DNA from: an uncultured Lachnospiraceae bacterium
Lineage (GTDB): Bacteria > Bacillota > Clostridia > Lachnospirales > Lachnospiraceae
DNA length: 51,410 nt
Direction of reading: 5' to 3'
Assembly (NCBI GenBank): GCA_947175035.1
Contig: CAMWLG010000017.1
Span: forward strand, 1-51,410
This document shows positions 1-8,399 of the stretch, one piece after another. The notes beneath the pieces are model-generated. The model was not told the origin of the DNA. It searched no databases and worked only from the letters and a program-made list of their open reading frames with translations. Positions within the stretch are counted from its first letter, which is position 1, and every line of letters begins with the position of its first letter. A program made the translations under genes and the position numbers.

Positions 1-1
1 T

Positions 2-199
2 GATTTTTGCGTGGAAGGAACGCAGGAAAAGGTTGACGAGGCAAAAGCGAAGATTTTGTCGGGCGAGTTTGGCGTGTTTGACGGTGTGATTGAAACGAAC
101 ACTGGGGAAACGGTAGGCGAAGAAGGTAAAACGCTGGATGATGCCACGATAACCGGCGGTATTAATTGGTATTTCAAGACGGTGACAGCAGTGGAATAG
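2..199 (+). CDS. BMP/PnrA-family substrate-binding lipoprotein, C-terminal fragment
   Basis: This is the 3' end of a gene whose start lies before the window; the reading frame is open from base 2 to a TAG at 197-199. The 65 visible residues match the end of BMP (basic membrane protein/PnrA) periplasmic binding proteins: a K-ILSGEFGVFDG motif (the final beta-strand 'vF.G'), a 'NTGETVGEEGKTL' turn and a tryptophan-containing last strand (GGINWYF). Known members bind purine nucleosides or related ligands for ABC import. The Shine-Dalgarno of the following chemoreceptor overlaps this stop codon, so the two are probably cotranscribed and translationally coupled. The family call rests on a short tail only. 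Confidence 0.65.
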   Translation, partial: DFCVEGTQEKVDEAKAKILSGEFGVFDGVIETNTGETVGEEGKTLDDATITGGINWYFKTVTAVE

Positions 200-276
200 G
201 AGGAATGGTGATGAGTTAAAAAAAGAAAATCCTGGCAACAACAATTTTTCCCATACTGATTCTGGGATTTTTATCC

Positions 277-1911
277 ATGATTCTGACATTAACGGTCGTT
301 AAGAATGCCATGGTGGATGAAATGCGGGACGCACTTAAGGGAACTGCGGCGGCAACGCTGGCAGCCTACGACCAAAATACAGGGGATTACGTAGTAAGCC
401 CAAACGGAGATATCTGGAAAGGCGGCTATAATATTTCCCATTCCGAAAGTCTGGTGGACAAGATCAAGGATAATTCCGGAATGGATGTAACGTTTTTCTA
501 TGGTGACAAGAGGATCATGACTTCCGCGTTTGATAGCAACGGCAACCGGATTTTGGGTTCCCCTGTGGGAGAAAAGATTGTTGAGAAAGTGCTGCGGGGA
601 GGAGAAGAGTATTTCAGTAAAGCGGTTTTGCTTGATGGTGTGCTTACATATGGCTATTATATGCCGGTCTATCCAAATACTGCGGCGACAGAGCCCATTG
701 GCATGATTTTTGTCGGCAGCAATAAAGCGGTTCAGGATGCGGCAATCAATCGGCTGTTAAGACTGGTGGGGATAGCGGTTTTGACAGTTATGGTACTCTG
801 TATTGTAGTCGCGTCCAGAATTGCGGCTTCTATCAGCAAAAGTATACAATCCAGTATCGGCATTGTGAAGACGGTTGCGGAAGGAAATCTGGATGTGGAG
901 ATCGGGGAGAAGATGCTTTCCTATAAAGACGAGACAGGAGAGTTATCAAGAGCGATGCTGACACTGCGCGATGCGTTGAAATCCACCATGCAGGAAATTG
1001 CCGGAAATGCCCATCATTTGTTGGAGGCATCGGAGACTCTGGGAGATGTGGCCGATCGCACAGGCGGGGCAATGCAGGAAGTGACACAGGCGGTCAACCG
1101 TATTTCGGAAAGCTCCTCGGAGCAGGCGGAAAATTCAAGAAAGACTTCGGAACATATGCGGATCATGGGTTCTGACATTACAGAGACTGCTTCCGAGGTC
1201 GGTATGCTGGATGTCAACGCTGCAGCAATGCAGAAGTCCAGTGAAAAGGCAGTGGATGCACTTGCAAATCTGCGCCAGATCAATGAAGAGGTGGAGCGTT
1301 TTATTGAAGAAATCCGGATGCAGACGAATCGTACAAACGATTCGGTACAGCAGATTTATCAGGCGACAGCTTTTATTACTTCCATAGCAGACGATACGAA
1401 TTTGTTAAGCTTAAATGCAGCGATTGAAGCGGCAAGGGCGGGCGAAAGCGGCAGAGGATTTGCCATTGTGGCAGATCAGATTCAGAAACTTGCAGACCAG
1501 TCCGGGCAGTCCAGTCTCGAGATTGAGGAGGCCAGCCGGAAACTGATGGAAGATTCTGCCAAAGCCGTGGAAATTATGCAGCAGATGCAGGGAATCATAG
1601 CAAGTCAAAGCAAGAGTATGCAGGATACCCAGAGTATTGTCAAGGAAGTTTTGGGTGAAATCAATGACTCCATGCACGGCATTGAAATGATTAAGGGTAG
1701 TGCCCAGCGTTTGGAGCGGTCTCGCAATGAAGTGGCGCAGGCGGTGGACGATCTGTCGGAAATTGCACAGGATAACGCTTCTGGAACCCAGAGAACCTAT
1801 GACGCAACTCAGGAAGCGGTAGGTGCCTTTGAGCAGGTTTCCACCAGCGCGGGAAGGCTGCGTGAAATAGCCGATGAACTGGTAAAAAGCATTGAGTATT
1901 TTAAATTGTGA
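277..1911 (+). CDS. Methyl-accepting chemotaxis protein, 5' end disrupted by an in-frame stop
   Basis: Transmembrane chemoreceptor. From the ATG at 277 (544 aa) it has an extracellular Cache-like domain (about residues 20-150), a transmembrane helix at about 161-184, a HAMP region (about 185-237) and a cytoplasmic signalling hairpin whose tip, [20 protein letters not shown], lies near residues 370-395. The well-placed start is ATG 211, seven bases after AGGAGG (198-203), but codon 3 of that frame is TAA (217-219). The frame then stays open and encodes the expected basic N-terminus and complete first transmembrane helix before 277. Starting at 277 halves that helix and has no good Shine-Dalgarno. 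The gene is therefore either a recent one-base pseudogene, a sequencing error, or translated by reinitiation. It follows a BMP-type binding protein gene without a gap. Confidence 0.8.
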   Translation: MILTLTVVKNAMVDEMRDALKGTAAATLAAYDQNTGDYVVSPNGDIWKGGYNISHSESLVDKIKDNSGMDVTFFYGDKRIMTSAFDSNGNRILGSPVGEKIVEKVLRGGEEYFSKAVLLDGVLTYGYYMPVYPNTAATEPIGMIFVGSNKAVQDAAINRLLRLVGIAVLTVMVLCIVVASRIAASISKSIQSSIGIVKTVAEGNLDVEIGEKMLSYKDETGELSRAMLTLRDALKSTMQEIAGNAHHLLEASETLGDVADRTGGAMQEVTQAVNRISESSSEQAENSRKTSEHMRIMGSDITETASEVGMLDVNAAAMQKSSEKAVDALANLRQINEEVERFIEEIRMQTNRTNDSVQQIYQATAFITSIADDTNLLSLNAAIEAARAGESGRGFAIVADQIQKLADQSGQSSLEIEEASRKLMEDSAKAVEIMQQMQGIIASQSKSMQDTQSIVKEVLGEINDSMHGIEMIKGSAQRLERSRNEVAQAVDDLSEIAQDNASGTQRTYDATQEAVGAFEQVSTSAGRLREIADELVKSIEYFKL

Positions 1912-1959
1912 TTTTGATGTTTTTGATGCCGTTGAATATTGATTGTTGATGATAATTGA

Positions 1960-2006
1960 AAGGGACGAACGTAATTATCGACCGTTTGTCCCTTGCTTTT
2001 ATTTTT
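1960..2006 (+). terminator. Rho-independent terminator after the chemoreceptor gene
   Basis: A 12-bp stem (arms 1960-1971 and 1983-1994, one G-U pair, 11-nt loop) is followed by a T-rich run at 1996-2006. It sits between convergent genes, and the T-run overlaps the last codons of the minus-strand hydrolase gene. Confidence 0.7.
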
Positions 2007-2556
2007 CAATGAAATCTCTTGTTTGCTGCATTATATCTTTTAAAATTTCAATATTTTTCAAAGTGTCACCGCATTCAAGGGAATGATTGCAATCATCATA
2101 TGTGGTTAGTGGAACATGGTTTTCTGCTGAAAGCCGGGTAATCTCATCAATGTTGCTCCATGGATCTGCTGTGCCAATAAAACCAATTGCATTACTCGGT
2201 GCAAACAGGAAAGTCTGTGCCAAAGGCGTATATAGAATATGTTTTACCCCATTTAATCTATATTTCTTAACATAAGAAGTTGCAATAATTGTACCAATAC
2301 TTTTGGAAATAAAAAGCACATCATCATATTCCGACCAGATAATATCTGCAAGTTCAGCTTCAGTCTGGGAAAACAGTGCTTCATAAGCTTCTTTCATTTT
2401 TTCTTCATTGCCACGGATATTGCCGGCGTTGTAGGTATAGCTTACATTTCTGGAATTTTCATATCCAAGTTTACTTGCGATGCTTCTGCTATAGTATAGA
2501 AGGGGTTTGTCACAATGGTATCCTATACCTGGGAAGTAAATAGCTATTTTCGACAT
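1999..2556 (-). CDS. Small alpha/beta-hydrolase fold protein
   Basis: A 185-aa cytoplasmic protein with an alpha/beta-hydrolase layout: first strand KIAIYFPGIGYH, a nucleophile elbow SKSIG (Ser86, a variant of GxSxG), Asp131 in GTADPW, and His158 in DCNHSLE. These give a plausible Ser-Asp-His triad; the substrate is unknown. The ORF could extend 16 codons upstream, but ATG 2556 has AAAGGAAA at the right distance and begins directly with the first beta-strand, so it was chosen. It is convergent with the chemoreceptor and divergent from the nucleotidyltransferase gene. Confidence 0.7.
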   Translation of the reverse strand: MSKIAIYFPGIGYHCDKPLLYYSRSIASKLGYENSRNVSYTYNAGNIRGNEEKMKEAYEALFSQTEAELADIIWSEYDDVLFISKSIGTIIATSYVKKYRLNGVKHILYTPLAQTFLFAPSNAIGFIGTADPWSNIDEITRLSAENHVPLTTYDDCNHSLECGDTLKNIEILKDIMQQTRDFIEK

Positions 2557-2692
2557 AATATTTCCTTTCGTTTTGGTATACTTTGAAGATATGCAGTTGC
2601 TCATATCTTCCTTCAGGAACTATTTTATCATATACACCTCTGTAATTCTATGAAATTCCATCAATCCAGCTCTGAAATTTGATAAATTCTAA

Positions 2693-2721
2693 TTGAAAGC
2701 CCTGTTGTTATATAGTAGTAT
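2693..2721 (+). promoter_or_regulatory. Sigma-A-type promoter for the 2788 gene
   Basis: TTGAAA (2693-2698), a 17-bp spacer and TAGTAT (2716-2721). It lies 66 bp before the ATG at 2788 in the divergent intergenic region. Confidence 0.5.
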
Positions 2722-2787
2722 GTAAACAGTTAGAAAAACTGTCCTGATGCGCTATGTAAGGATGTTTGAAAGAGGGAGTCTAAGAGA

Positions 2788-3816
2788 ATGAATATTGAAC
2801 AGATTAAAGAAAAGCTAAAAACAAATGAATATGATTTCCTGAGAGAAGACAAGAATCTGGGTAAAAACATTATTCTCTTAACGCTCGGAGGAAGCTACGC
2901 TTATGGTATGGATAAGGAAGGGTCTGATCTGGATGTCAGAGGGATTGCTTTAGATTCCAAAGAGGATATTCTGCTGGGAACCGATTTTGAGCAGGTAGTA
3001 AATGTAGATACAGATACCACAGTGTATTCATTTAATAAGATGATACAGTTGCTTACATCCAACAATCCTAACACTGTGGAAATCCTGGGCTGTAAACCAG
3101 AGCAGTATATGTATTTAACAGATATTGGAAGAGAACTTTTAGAGAATAGAAAAATGTTTTTATCTAAGATTTGTATTCACACATTTGGAGGATATGCAGG
3201 CAGTCAGCTGCGGAGAATGGAAAATAAAGCGGCAAGGCTAGTGGGGCAGGCACAAAATGAAGCATATATTCTGAAGAGTATCAGCAATGCAAAATATGAC
3301 TTTAAAACCAGATATTATCCGCATAACGATAGTGACGTGCAGTTATATATTGATGAAGCAGTTCAAGAAGGATATGACAGTGAGATTTTTATGGACGTGT
3401 GTTTGAAACATTATCCCCTGCGGGATTGGACTGGTATGTGGAATGAAATGAAATCCATTGTCAGCAGTTACAATTCCATTGGCAAGCGTAATGAGAAGGC
3501 TATTTCCCATGATAAGCTGGGAAAACACATGGCGCATTTGATTCGCCTTTATATAATGTGCATTGACATCCTTGAAAAAGAAGAAATCATCACTTATAGG
3601 ACGGATGAACATGATTTGCTTATGAGTATTCGCAATGGTGAGTATTTGGACGAGAATAGACAACCGACCACCGCATTTTATGATTTGTTGAATGAATATG
3701 AGAAAAGATTTGAGTATGCGAAGCAGAATACATCTCTTCCTGATGCGCCAGATTATAAACAGATCAACGAATTTAAAATGTATGTGAATGAACGGATCGT
3801 GAAGGGAGATGTGTGA
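2788..3816 (+). CDS. Predicted nucleotidyltransferase (DNA polymerase beta superfamily)
   Basis: A 342-aa protein with the minimal nucleotidyltransferase signature near its N-terminus: LGGSYAYG (residues 33-40) followed by SDLDVRG, giving Gly35-Ser36 and the metal-binding pair Asp47/Asp49. The long C-terminal part resembles the COG3541-type predicted nucleotidyltransferases that occur in phages and bacteria; their substrate is not established. The start is supported by GAGGGAG 12 bases upstream. It ends 18 bp before the response regulator gene and may be cotranscribed with the downstream two-component/ABC cluster, but nothing in its sequence ties it to that function. Confidence 0.75.
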   Translation: MNIEQIKEKLKTNEYDFLREDKNLGKNIILLTLGGSYAYGMDKEGSDLDVRGIALDSKEDILLGTDFEQVVNVDTDTTVYSFNKMIQLLTSNNPNTVEILGCKPEQYMYLTDIGRELLENRKMFLSKICIHTFGGYAGSQLRRMENKAARLVGQAQNEAYILKSISNAKYDFKTRYYPHNDSDVQLYIDEAVQEGYDSEIFMDVCLKHYPLRDWTGMWNEMKSIVSSYNSIGKRNEKAISHDKLGKHMAHLIRLYIMCIDILEKEEIITYRTDEHDLLMSIRNGEYLDENRQPTTAFYDLLNEYEKRFEYAKQNTSLPDAPDYKQINEFKMYVNERIVKGDV

Positions 3817-3834
3817 TGAGAGCGGAGAAGCCTT

Positions 3835-4509
3835 ATGCAGTATAAGATATTGATTATTGATGATGACAAAGAACTTCTCAAAATGTTGAGAAGATACTTT
3901 GAAATAAAAAGATACGAAGTAATTACGGCAGAGAATGGTACTGAGGGATTAAACAAAATAAAACTGCAGCCGGACATCATATTATTGGATATCAATATGC
4001 CGAAAATTGACGGAATAGAGGTATGCCAGAGGATACGTGACAAAGTTGCTTGCCCTATTCTATTTCTGACAGCGCGGGTAGAGGAACAGGATATTGTGAG
4101 CGGACTTTCCTCGGGTGGTGATGATTATATTTTAAAACCATTTAGCCTGAAGGAGCTTGATGCAAGGATTACAGCGCACCTGAAACGGGAGGTGCGGCGT
4201 ATAGGCAGGACAGAATGCCGTTTCCAGGGCGAATTATCCATTGATTATCAGGCAAAGACTGTGCAGATCCATACAGCTTATTTGGAACTGACAAAATTGG
4301 AATACGCAATCATTGAATTTTTATCCATGAATCCAGGAATGGTTTTTGATAAAGAAAGGATTTATGAGAAAGTCTGTGGATTGGATGCAGAGGGGGATAG
4401 CAGGGTAATTACCGAGCTAATCCGCAGAATCAGAAATAAGTTTCAAAAATATACCGAAACGGAATATATCGAAACCGTATGGGGGATGGGATATCGATGG
4501 ATAAAATAA
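3835..4509 (+). CDS. OmpR-family response regulator
   Basis: A 224-aa two-domain transcription regulator. The receiver domain has the acidic cluster Asp9-Asp10-Asp11, phospho-acceptor Asp52 (ILLDINMP), the switch Thr (FLTAR) and the conserved Lys (YILKPF). The C-terminal winged helix (about residues 128-224) ends with the OmpR/PhoB signature ETVWGMGYRW. It should bind DNA when phosphorylated by the partner kinase, whose gene overlaps its 3' end by 13 bp. The likely target is the ABC transporter operon directly downstream (inference from position). Confidence 0.9.
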   Translation: MQYKILIIDDDKELLKMLRRYFEIKRYEVITAENGTEGLNKIKLQPDIILLDINMPKIDGIEVCQRIRDKVACPILFLTARVEEQDIVSGLSSGGDDYILKPFSLKELDARITAHLKREVRRIGRTECRFQGELSIDYQAKTVQIHTAYLELTKLEYAIIEFLSMNPGMVFDKERIYEKVCGLDAEGDSRVITELIRRIRNKFQKYTETEYIETVWGMGYRWIK

Positions 4510-5678
4510 GAAATCTTTCCGTGAGGAAAACAATTCTTTTATATATGGCAGTTGCTTTATTATGCAGTTTTCTTCTTTCGGCTGTCATTGTCGGAATTGC
4601 CTCACAGACACAAATGTATGTCTGGTGGAATTATGTGGATCAAGAAGCATATTTTAAAACAGTAGAAAGTATAGCCCCTGGTTATATAACAAATATTCCA
4701 AGACCAAGTGCTTATGAGATGACGCAGTCAGACTGTTTCGTGTCGGAGCTTTGCGACTTTTTACAGACTTATACGATATTGATTCTGTCTATGACAGGAA
4801 GCTGTGCGGCAGTTTTTCTGTTTTATCAGAATAAGCTCAAAAAGCCGATTGAGGAGCTGGCTTTCGCCTCAAAAAAGATTGCTGATAATCATTTGGATTT
4901 TCACATTGCCTATGAAAATAAGGACGAAATGGGCGTACTTTGTATGGAGTTTGAGCGAATGCGAGAGCAGCTTGCCGAGAATAACCGGATGTTGTGGAAA
5001 AACATTGAGGAGGAAAAGCTGCTGCGGGCGGCTATTGCACACGATATACGCTCTCCATTGTCTGTTTTGAAAGGATATCAGGAAATGTTGATGGAGTATC
5101 TGCCAAGTGCAGATATAGATATGGAACAGGCGATGGAAATGCTGTCAGAAAGCAGACATCAGATTGAGCGTATGGACACTTTTGTAGAAGCGATGCGGAA
5201 AATGAGCAGCTTAGAAAATCGAGAGCTGGCTGTGGGGGAGATTTCCGCCGGACAATTAGAGGCAGATATCCAGTCAGAACTTGCTATTCTGGAAAAAGAG
5301 TATGGAAAGCGATGTATTTTACAGGTGCCGGCATCAAATGAAATTTTTTGCGGAGATAAGGAAATCGTTTTGGAGGTAACGGAAAATCTACTGTCAAATG
5401 CCCTTCGTTATGGAAAGCATCAAGTTGAAATTATAGTAAGGGTAGGATATTCCGAGTTAAGCATTTATGTTAGGGATGATGGGGATGGTTTTAAGGAAGA
5501 TGCAGAAAAAATCACGGAAGCGTTCTATGGACAGAATGTGAAAGACAGCCTGAAACATGCAGGAATCGGAATGTATATCAGCAGGCTGTACTGTGAAAAG
5601 CATGGGGGAAAATTAGTTTTGGAAAATGATGAACAGGGAGGGGCTGTAGTGACAGCAATATTCCGTCGGATTGCGTAA
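4497..5678 (+). CDS. HAMP-containing sensor histidine kinase
   Basis: A 393-aa membrane sensor. TM1 is at about residues 12-35, a short outside loop of about 55 residues follows, TM2 is at about 92-110, then a HAMP domain, the dimerisation helix with His182 in IAHDIRSPL, and an ATPase domain with N-box (ENLLSNALRYG), G1 (DDGDGF) and G2 (AGIGMYIS). The ATG at 4497 was chosen over 4479 because GGGGGATGGG (4481-4490) sits just before it. The small sensor loop resembles kinases that respond through an adjacent transporter or to membrane stress, but the signal cannot be read from sequence. Confidence 0.9.
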   Translation: MDKIRNLSVRKTILLYMAVALLCSFLLSAVIVGIASQTQMYVWWNYVDQEAYFKTVESIAPGYITNIPRPSAYEMTQSDCFVSELCDFLQTYTILILSMTGSCAAVFLFYQNKLKKPIEELAFASKKIADNHLDFHIAYENKDEMGVLCMEFERMREQLAENNRMLWKNIEEEKLLRAAIAHDIRSPLSVLKGYQEMLMEYLPSADIDMEQAMEMLSESRHQIERMDTFVEAMRKMSSLENRELAVGEISAGQLEADIQSELAILEKEYGKRCILQVPASNEIFCGDKEIVLEVTENLLSNALRYGKHQVEIIVRVGYSELSIYVRDDGDGFKEDAEKITEAFYGQNVKDSLKHAGIGMYISRLYCEKHGGKLVLENDEQGGAVVTAIFRRIA

Positions 5679-5699
5679 GTGATCCGACGTTTTCTTTTC
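5664..5699 (+). terminator. Terminator overlapping the kinase stop codon
   Basis: Arms 5664-5671 (CGTCGGAT) and 5682-5689 (ATCCGACG) form a perfect 8-bp stem, with the kinase TAA in the 10-nt loop, followed by TTTTCTTTTC. It would separate regulator transcription from the ABC operon. Confidence 0.65.
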
Positions 5700-5761
5700 A
5701 TTGTCTTTTGGTTGTGATTTCTCTTTTACAATGGAATCATTGAGAAAGAGGAGGCAGGATT

Positions 5762-6826
5762 ATGTATTCAATTTTGAAAAGAGAGGTAAGGAATTATATC
5801 ACAAAACCTCTGTTCTGGATTGGCGTCGTAGTTGTGGCTTTCATGGTATTTCAAAATGTAAGCATTTATCTGAAGATCCATTACCTCACGGAGGAGGAGA
5901 CCATTGTAAATGATGATCCGGAAACACTTCATGATAGGGATGTTTCTGAGGGATATGTGCCAACGGAGGAGGGGCTCAGACGGGAAATATGGGAAGGACA
6001 AATAAAAGAAACCTTGATTTCTGTATTTCAAATGGACAATACCAAAGCGCAATCTGTCATCGATGAAATGAAAGAAATGGATATTATGGCAGCCTGTGAG
6101 CATCTGGAAGAATATAGCTTTTATGGGGCAAATTATGCTTATGCGGCTACGGCTTATCATAAAGGGACGCGTGAAGAGATCAACTCTTATATTGCAGAAA
6201 AATTGGAAAACAGAACATTTTCCTACTACTTTTCAAGAAAGTTTGCAGATTTTGCAGGACTGGGTATGGGATTTTTTGCAACGGTTTCATTATCTGTTTT
6301 GTTTTTGCAAGATACAAGGAAGAATACCTATGAGCTTCTCCATACAAAGCCTGTCAGTGCGGGAAATTATCTGTTAGGAAAGGTAGGAGGCGGTTTTGCG
6401 GTCTGTCTGGTGATACTCGCGGTCTTAAATCTAATCTTTTTCGGTTTATGTTCTATATTTACGAAAAATAGTGGATTTGAAGTAAGGCTGACGGATTTTA
6501 TATTGGCAACCTGTGTTTACATTCTGCCGAATATGCTGATGATTGTAAGCGTCTATAGTTTCATTTCACTGCTGTTTAAAAGCCCGCTGCCTGCAGTGCC
6601 GCTGTTGTTTCTTTATATGGTGTATTCGAATATGGGAAGCAGGAATGCCGAGGGCGTGTATGGATATTATGGCAGACCGCTGGCGATTATGGTGCGGTTT
6701 CCGGGGAGATTTTTTGATACTGCGCCCCCGCCAATGGTATTGCTTAATCAGAGCTTCCTAATCTTAGCCGCTATATGCATGATCCTTTTCTCTATACAGA
6801 TATGGAAAAGGAGGCGGGTATATTGA
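5762..6826 (+). CDS. ABC-2-type transporter permease, large subunit
   Basis: A 354-aa polytopic protein: TM1 at about residues 17-37, then a large hydrophilic outside domain (about 38-160, rich in Glu/Asp), then about five further membrane segments between 165 and 348. This is the ABC-2 permease layout used for export of lipids, peptides or antibiotics. GAGGAGG lies just upstream of the ATG. The stop codon overlaps the next gene's TTG start (TTGA, 6823-6826), indicating translational coupling. The substrate is unknown. Confidence 0.8.
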   Translation: MYSILKREVRNYITKPLFWIGVVVVAFMVFQNVSIYLKIHYLTEEETIVNDDPETLHDRDVSEGYVPTEEGLRREIWEGQIKETLISVFQMDNTKAQSVIDEMKEMDIMAACEHLEEYSFYGANYAYAATAYHKGTREEINSYIAEKLENRTFSYYFSRKFADFAGLGMGFFATVSLSVLFLQDTRKNTYELLHTKPVSAGNYLLGKVGGGFAVCLVILAVLNLIFFGLCSIFTKNSGFEVRLTDFILATCVYILPNMLMIVSVYSFISLLFKSPLPAVPLLFLYMVYSNMGSRNAEGVYGYYGRPLAIMVRFPGRFFDTAPPPMVLLNQSFLILAAICMILFSIQIWKRRRVY

Positions 6827-7494
6827 AGCATGAAATGAAAATCTCGCTTCCATTTTATAAAATCTCCTATGCAGTATTTTTTACTGTAATGTTAAGCCTT
6901 GTCAGAGGGGTGACCTACTCTGATGAAGTAGGGATTGCATTGGAAGCGCCAATGGCGATACTTGCAGCCTCCTTTTGTGCAGATACGTATACGCAGGAGA
7001 TTACCAGTAAACGGTCAGAAATACAACGGCTGTGTCCTATGAAAAAGAGAATGTATTGTATATACAGAAGGATTGTGATACAGGAAATATTTCTGTTATC
7101 TGTTGCGGTCATTGGATATGGATTGTTTTTTCTGTTTCAAAATCCAAGAGTGCTTTATATAGATCCAAATATCTCAGAAAACGAGACATGTCAATTTTTC
7201 ATATATTTTGCAGCGATTGCTGTAACCCTTGCCTTTTGGGGACTGCTATCAAACCTGATTTCCTGTCTGTTTCGAAATATGTGGATGGGAATCGGGGGCT
7301 GTCTGATATTATGGCTGATTACCAATTCCAGTGTCGGTGACAGATATTTAGGAGCATGGAACTTATTTTCTTATACATTTAGAGATACAGAAAATGGCAG
7401 TGACTTTAGCTGGATCTGCGGAAAAATTGTTTGTATGTGTATTGGGACGATCATGGTGGCAATATTGCCTAAGATCATTGAGAAAAGAGGTTGA
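6823..7494 (+). CDS. ABC transporter permease, second subunit
   Basis: A 223-aa hydrophobic protein with about five to six predicted membrane segments, probably forming a heterodimeric membrane channel with the preceding permease. The ORF extends upstream inside the previous gene, but AAAGGAGG (6807-6814) is 8 bases before TTG 6823, and this TTG overlaps the upstream TGA. TTG 6823 is therefore preferred over an ATG at 6835. No family motif beyond membrane topology was recognised; the role is inferred from position between permease and ATPase. Confidence 0.7.
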   Translation: MKHEMKISLPFYKISYAVFFTVMLSLVRGVTYSDEVGIALEAPMAILAASFCADTYTQEITSKRSEIQRLCPMKKRMYCIYRRIVIQEIFLLSVAVIGYGLFFLFQNPRVLYIDPNISENETCQFFIYFAAIAVTLAFWGLLSNLISCLFRNMWMGIGGCLILWLITNSSVGDRYLGAWNLFSYTFRDTENGSDFSWICGKIVCMCIGTIMVAILPKIIEKRG

Positions 7495-7498
7495 AAAT

Positions 7499-8368
7499 AT
7501 GGGAATTGCGATTGAGGATTTAACCGTAACATTCAAGAATCAAGTAACAGCAATCGATCATGCCAATTTGGAGATTCCAAAGGGAATCTTTGGGCTGTTA
7601 GGGGAAAATGGGGCAGGAAAAACAACGTTGATGAGGGTGTTGACGACGGTATTATCACCTACCAGCGGAATTGTAACCCTTGATGGAATGCTTTACTGTG
7701 AAGGGAATTATGAAAAGATACAGAGAAAAATAGGGTATTTGCCACAGGAAATTGATTTATATCCAAGCTTGACAGTACAGGAATGTCTGGAATACATGGG
7801 GGATTTATCAGGCATTTCCAAAAAGACATGCAAAGAACGCATCGGGTACTACCTTGAAAAAACCAGTCTGTCAGAGCATCGTAAAAAGAAAATAAAGCAA
7901 TTATCCGGAGGCATGAAACGAAGGGTCGGACTTGTTCAGGCACTTTTAAATGAGCCCGAATTTTTGATCGTTGACGAACCCACAACCGGATTAGATCCGG
8001 AAGAGCGTATCCGTATCAGAAATCTGCTGGTTGATTTTTCAGAGGGACGTACGGTTTTATTTTCGACTCATGTGCTGGAAGATTTGGCAGCTACCTGTAA
8101 TCAACTTGCCGTTATGAAAAGAGGACACTTTTTGTATGCGGGGAGTATGTTAGAGCTGCTGGAGTATGCAAAAGGAATTGTGTGGGATTTCGTGACGACT
8201 GATTCTGTGCAAGCGAGGGAATTGGAGAAAAAGTATTTGATTTCTGCGAAACAGTATACGGAAAATGGAATACAGATGCGGATTTTGAGTAAAGAAAAAC
8301 CGGATGTGGACTGTAAACCAGACAATGCAATGTTGGAAGATGCCTATATTTATCTGACCAATCAGTAA
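7499..8368 (+). CDS. ABC transporter ATP-binding protein
   Basis: A 289-aa nucleotide-binding subunit. Walker A GENGAGKTT (Lys41), Q-loop (YLPQEIDLYPSLT), signature LSGGMKRRVG, Walker B LIVDEPTTGLDP and the H-loop STHVLED are all intact, so it should hydrolyse ATP. The C-terminal 75 residues are divergent, as in ABC-2 exporters. The longer ORF from 7394 lies within the preceding gene; ATG 7499 has AAAGAGG at proper spacing. It energises the two upstream permeases and completes an RR-HK-permease-permease-ATPase cluster. Confidence 0.9.
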   Translation: MGIAIEDLTVTFKNQVTAIDHANLEIPKGIFGLLGENGAGKTTLMRVLTTVLSPTSGIVTLDGMLYCEGNYEKIQRKIGYLPQEIDLYPSLTVQECLEYMGDLSGISKKTCKERIGYYLEKTSLSEHRKKKIKQLSGGMKRRVGLVQALLNEPEFLIVDEPTTGLDPEERIRIRNLLVDFSEGRTVLFSTHVLEDLAATCNQLAVMKRGHFLYAGSMLELLEYAKGIVWDFVTTDSVQARELEKKYLISAKQYTENGIQMRILSKEKPDVDCKPDNAMLEDAYIYLTNQ

Positions 8369-8399
8369 TGGTCATCATGAAGTTTGGCACAAAAGATTT

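Noticed and set aside
5701..5913. 70-aa frame overlapping the permease start
   Set aside because: It overlaps the well-supported permease and its own start lacks a Shine-Dalgarno.
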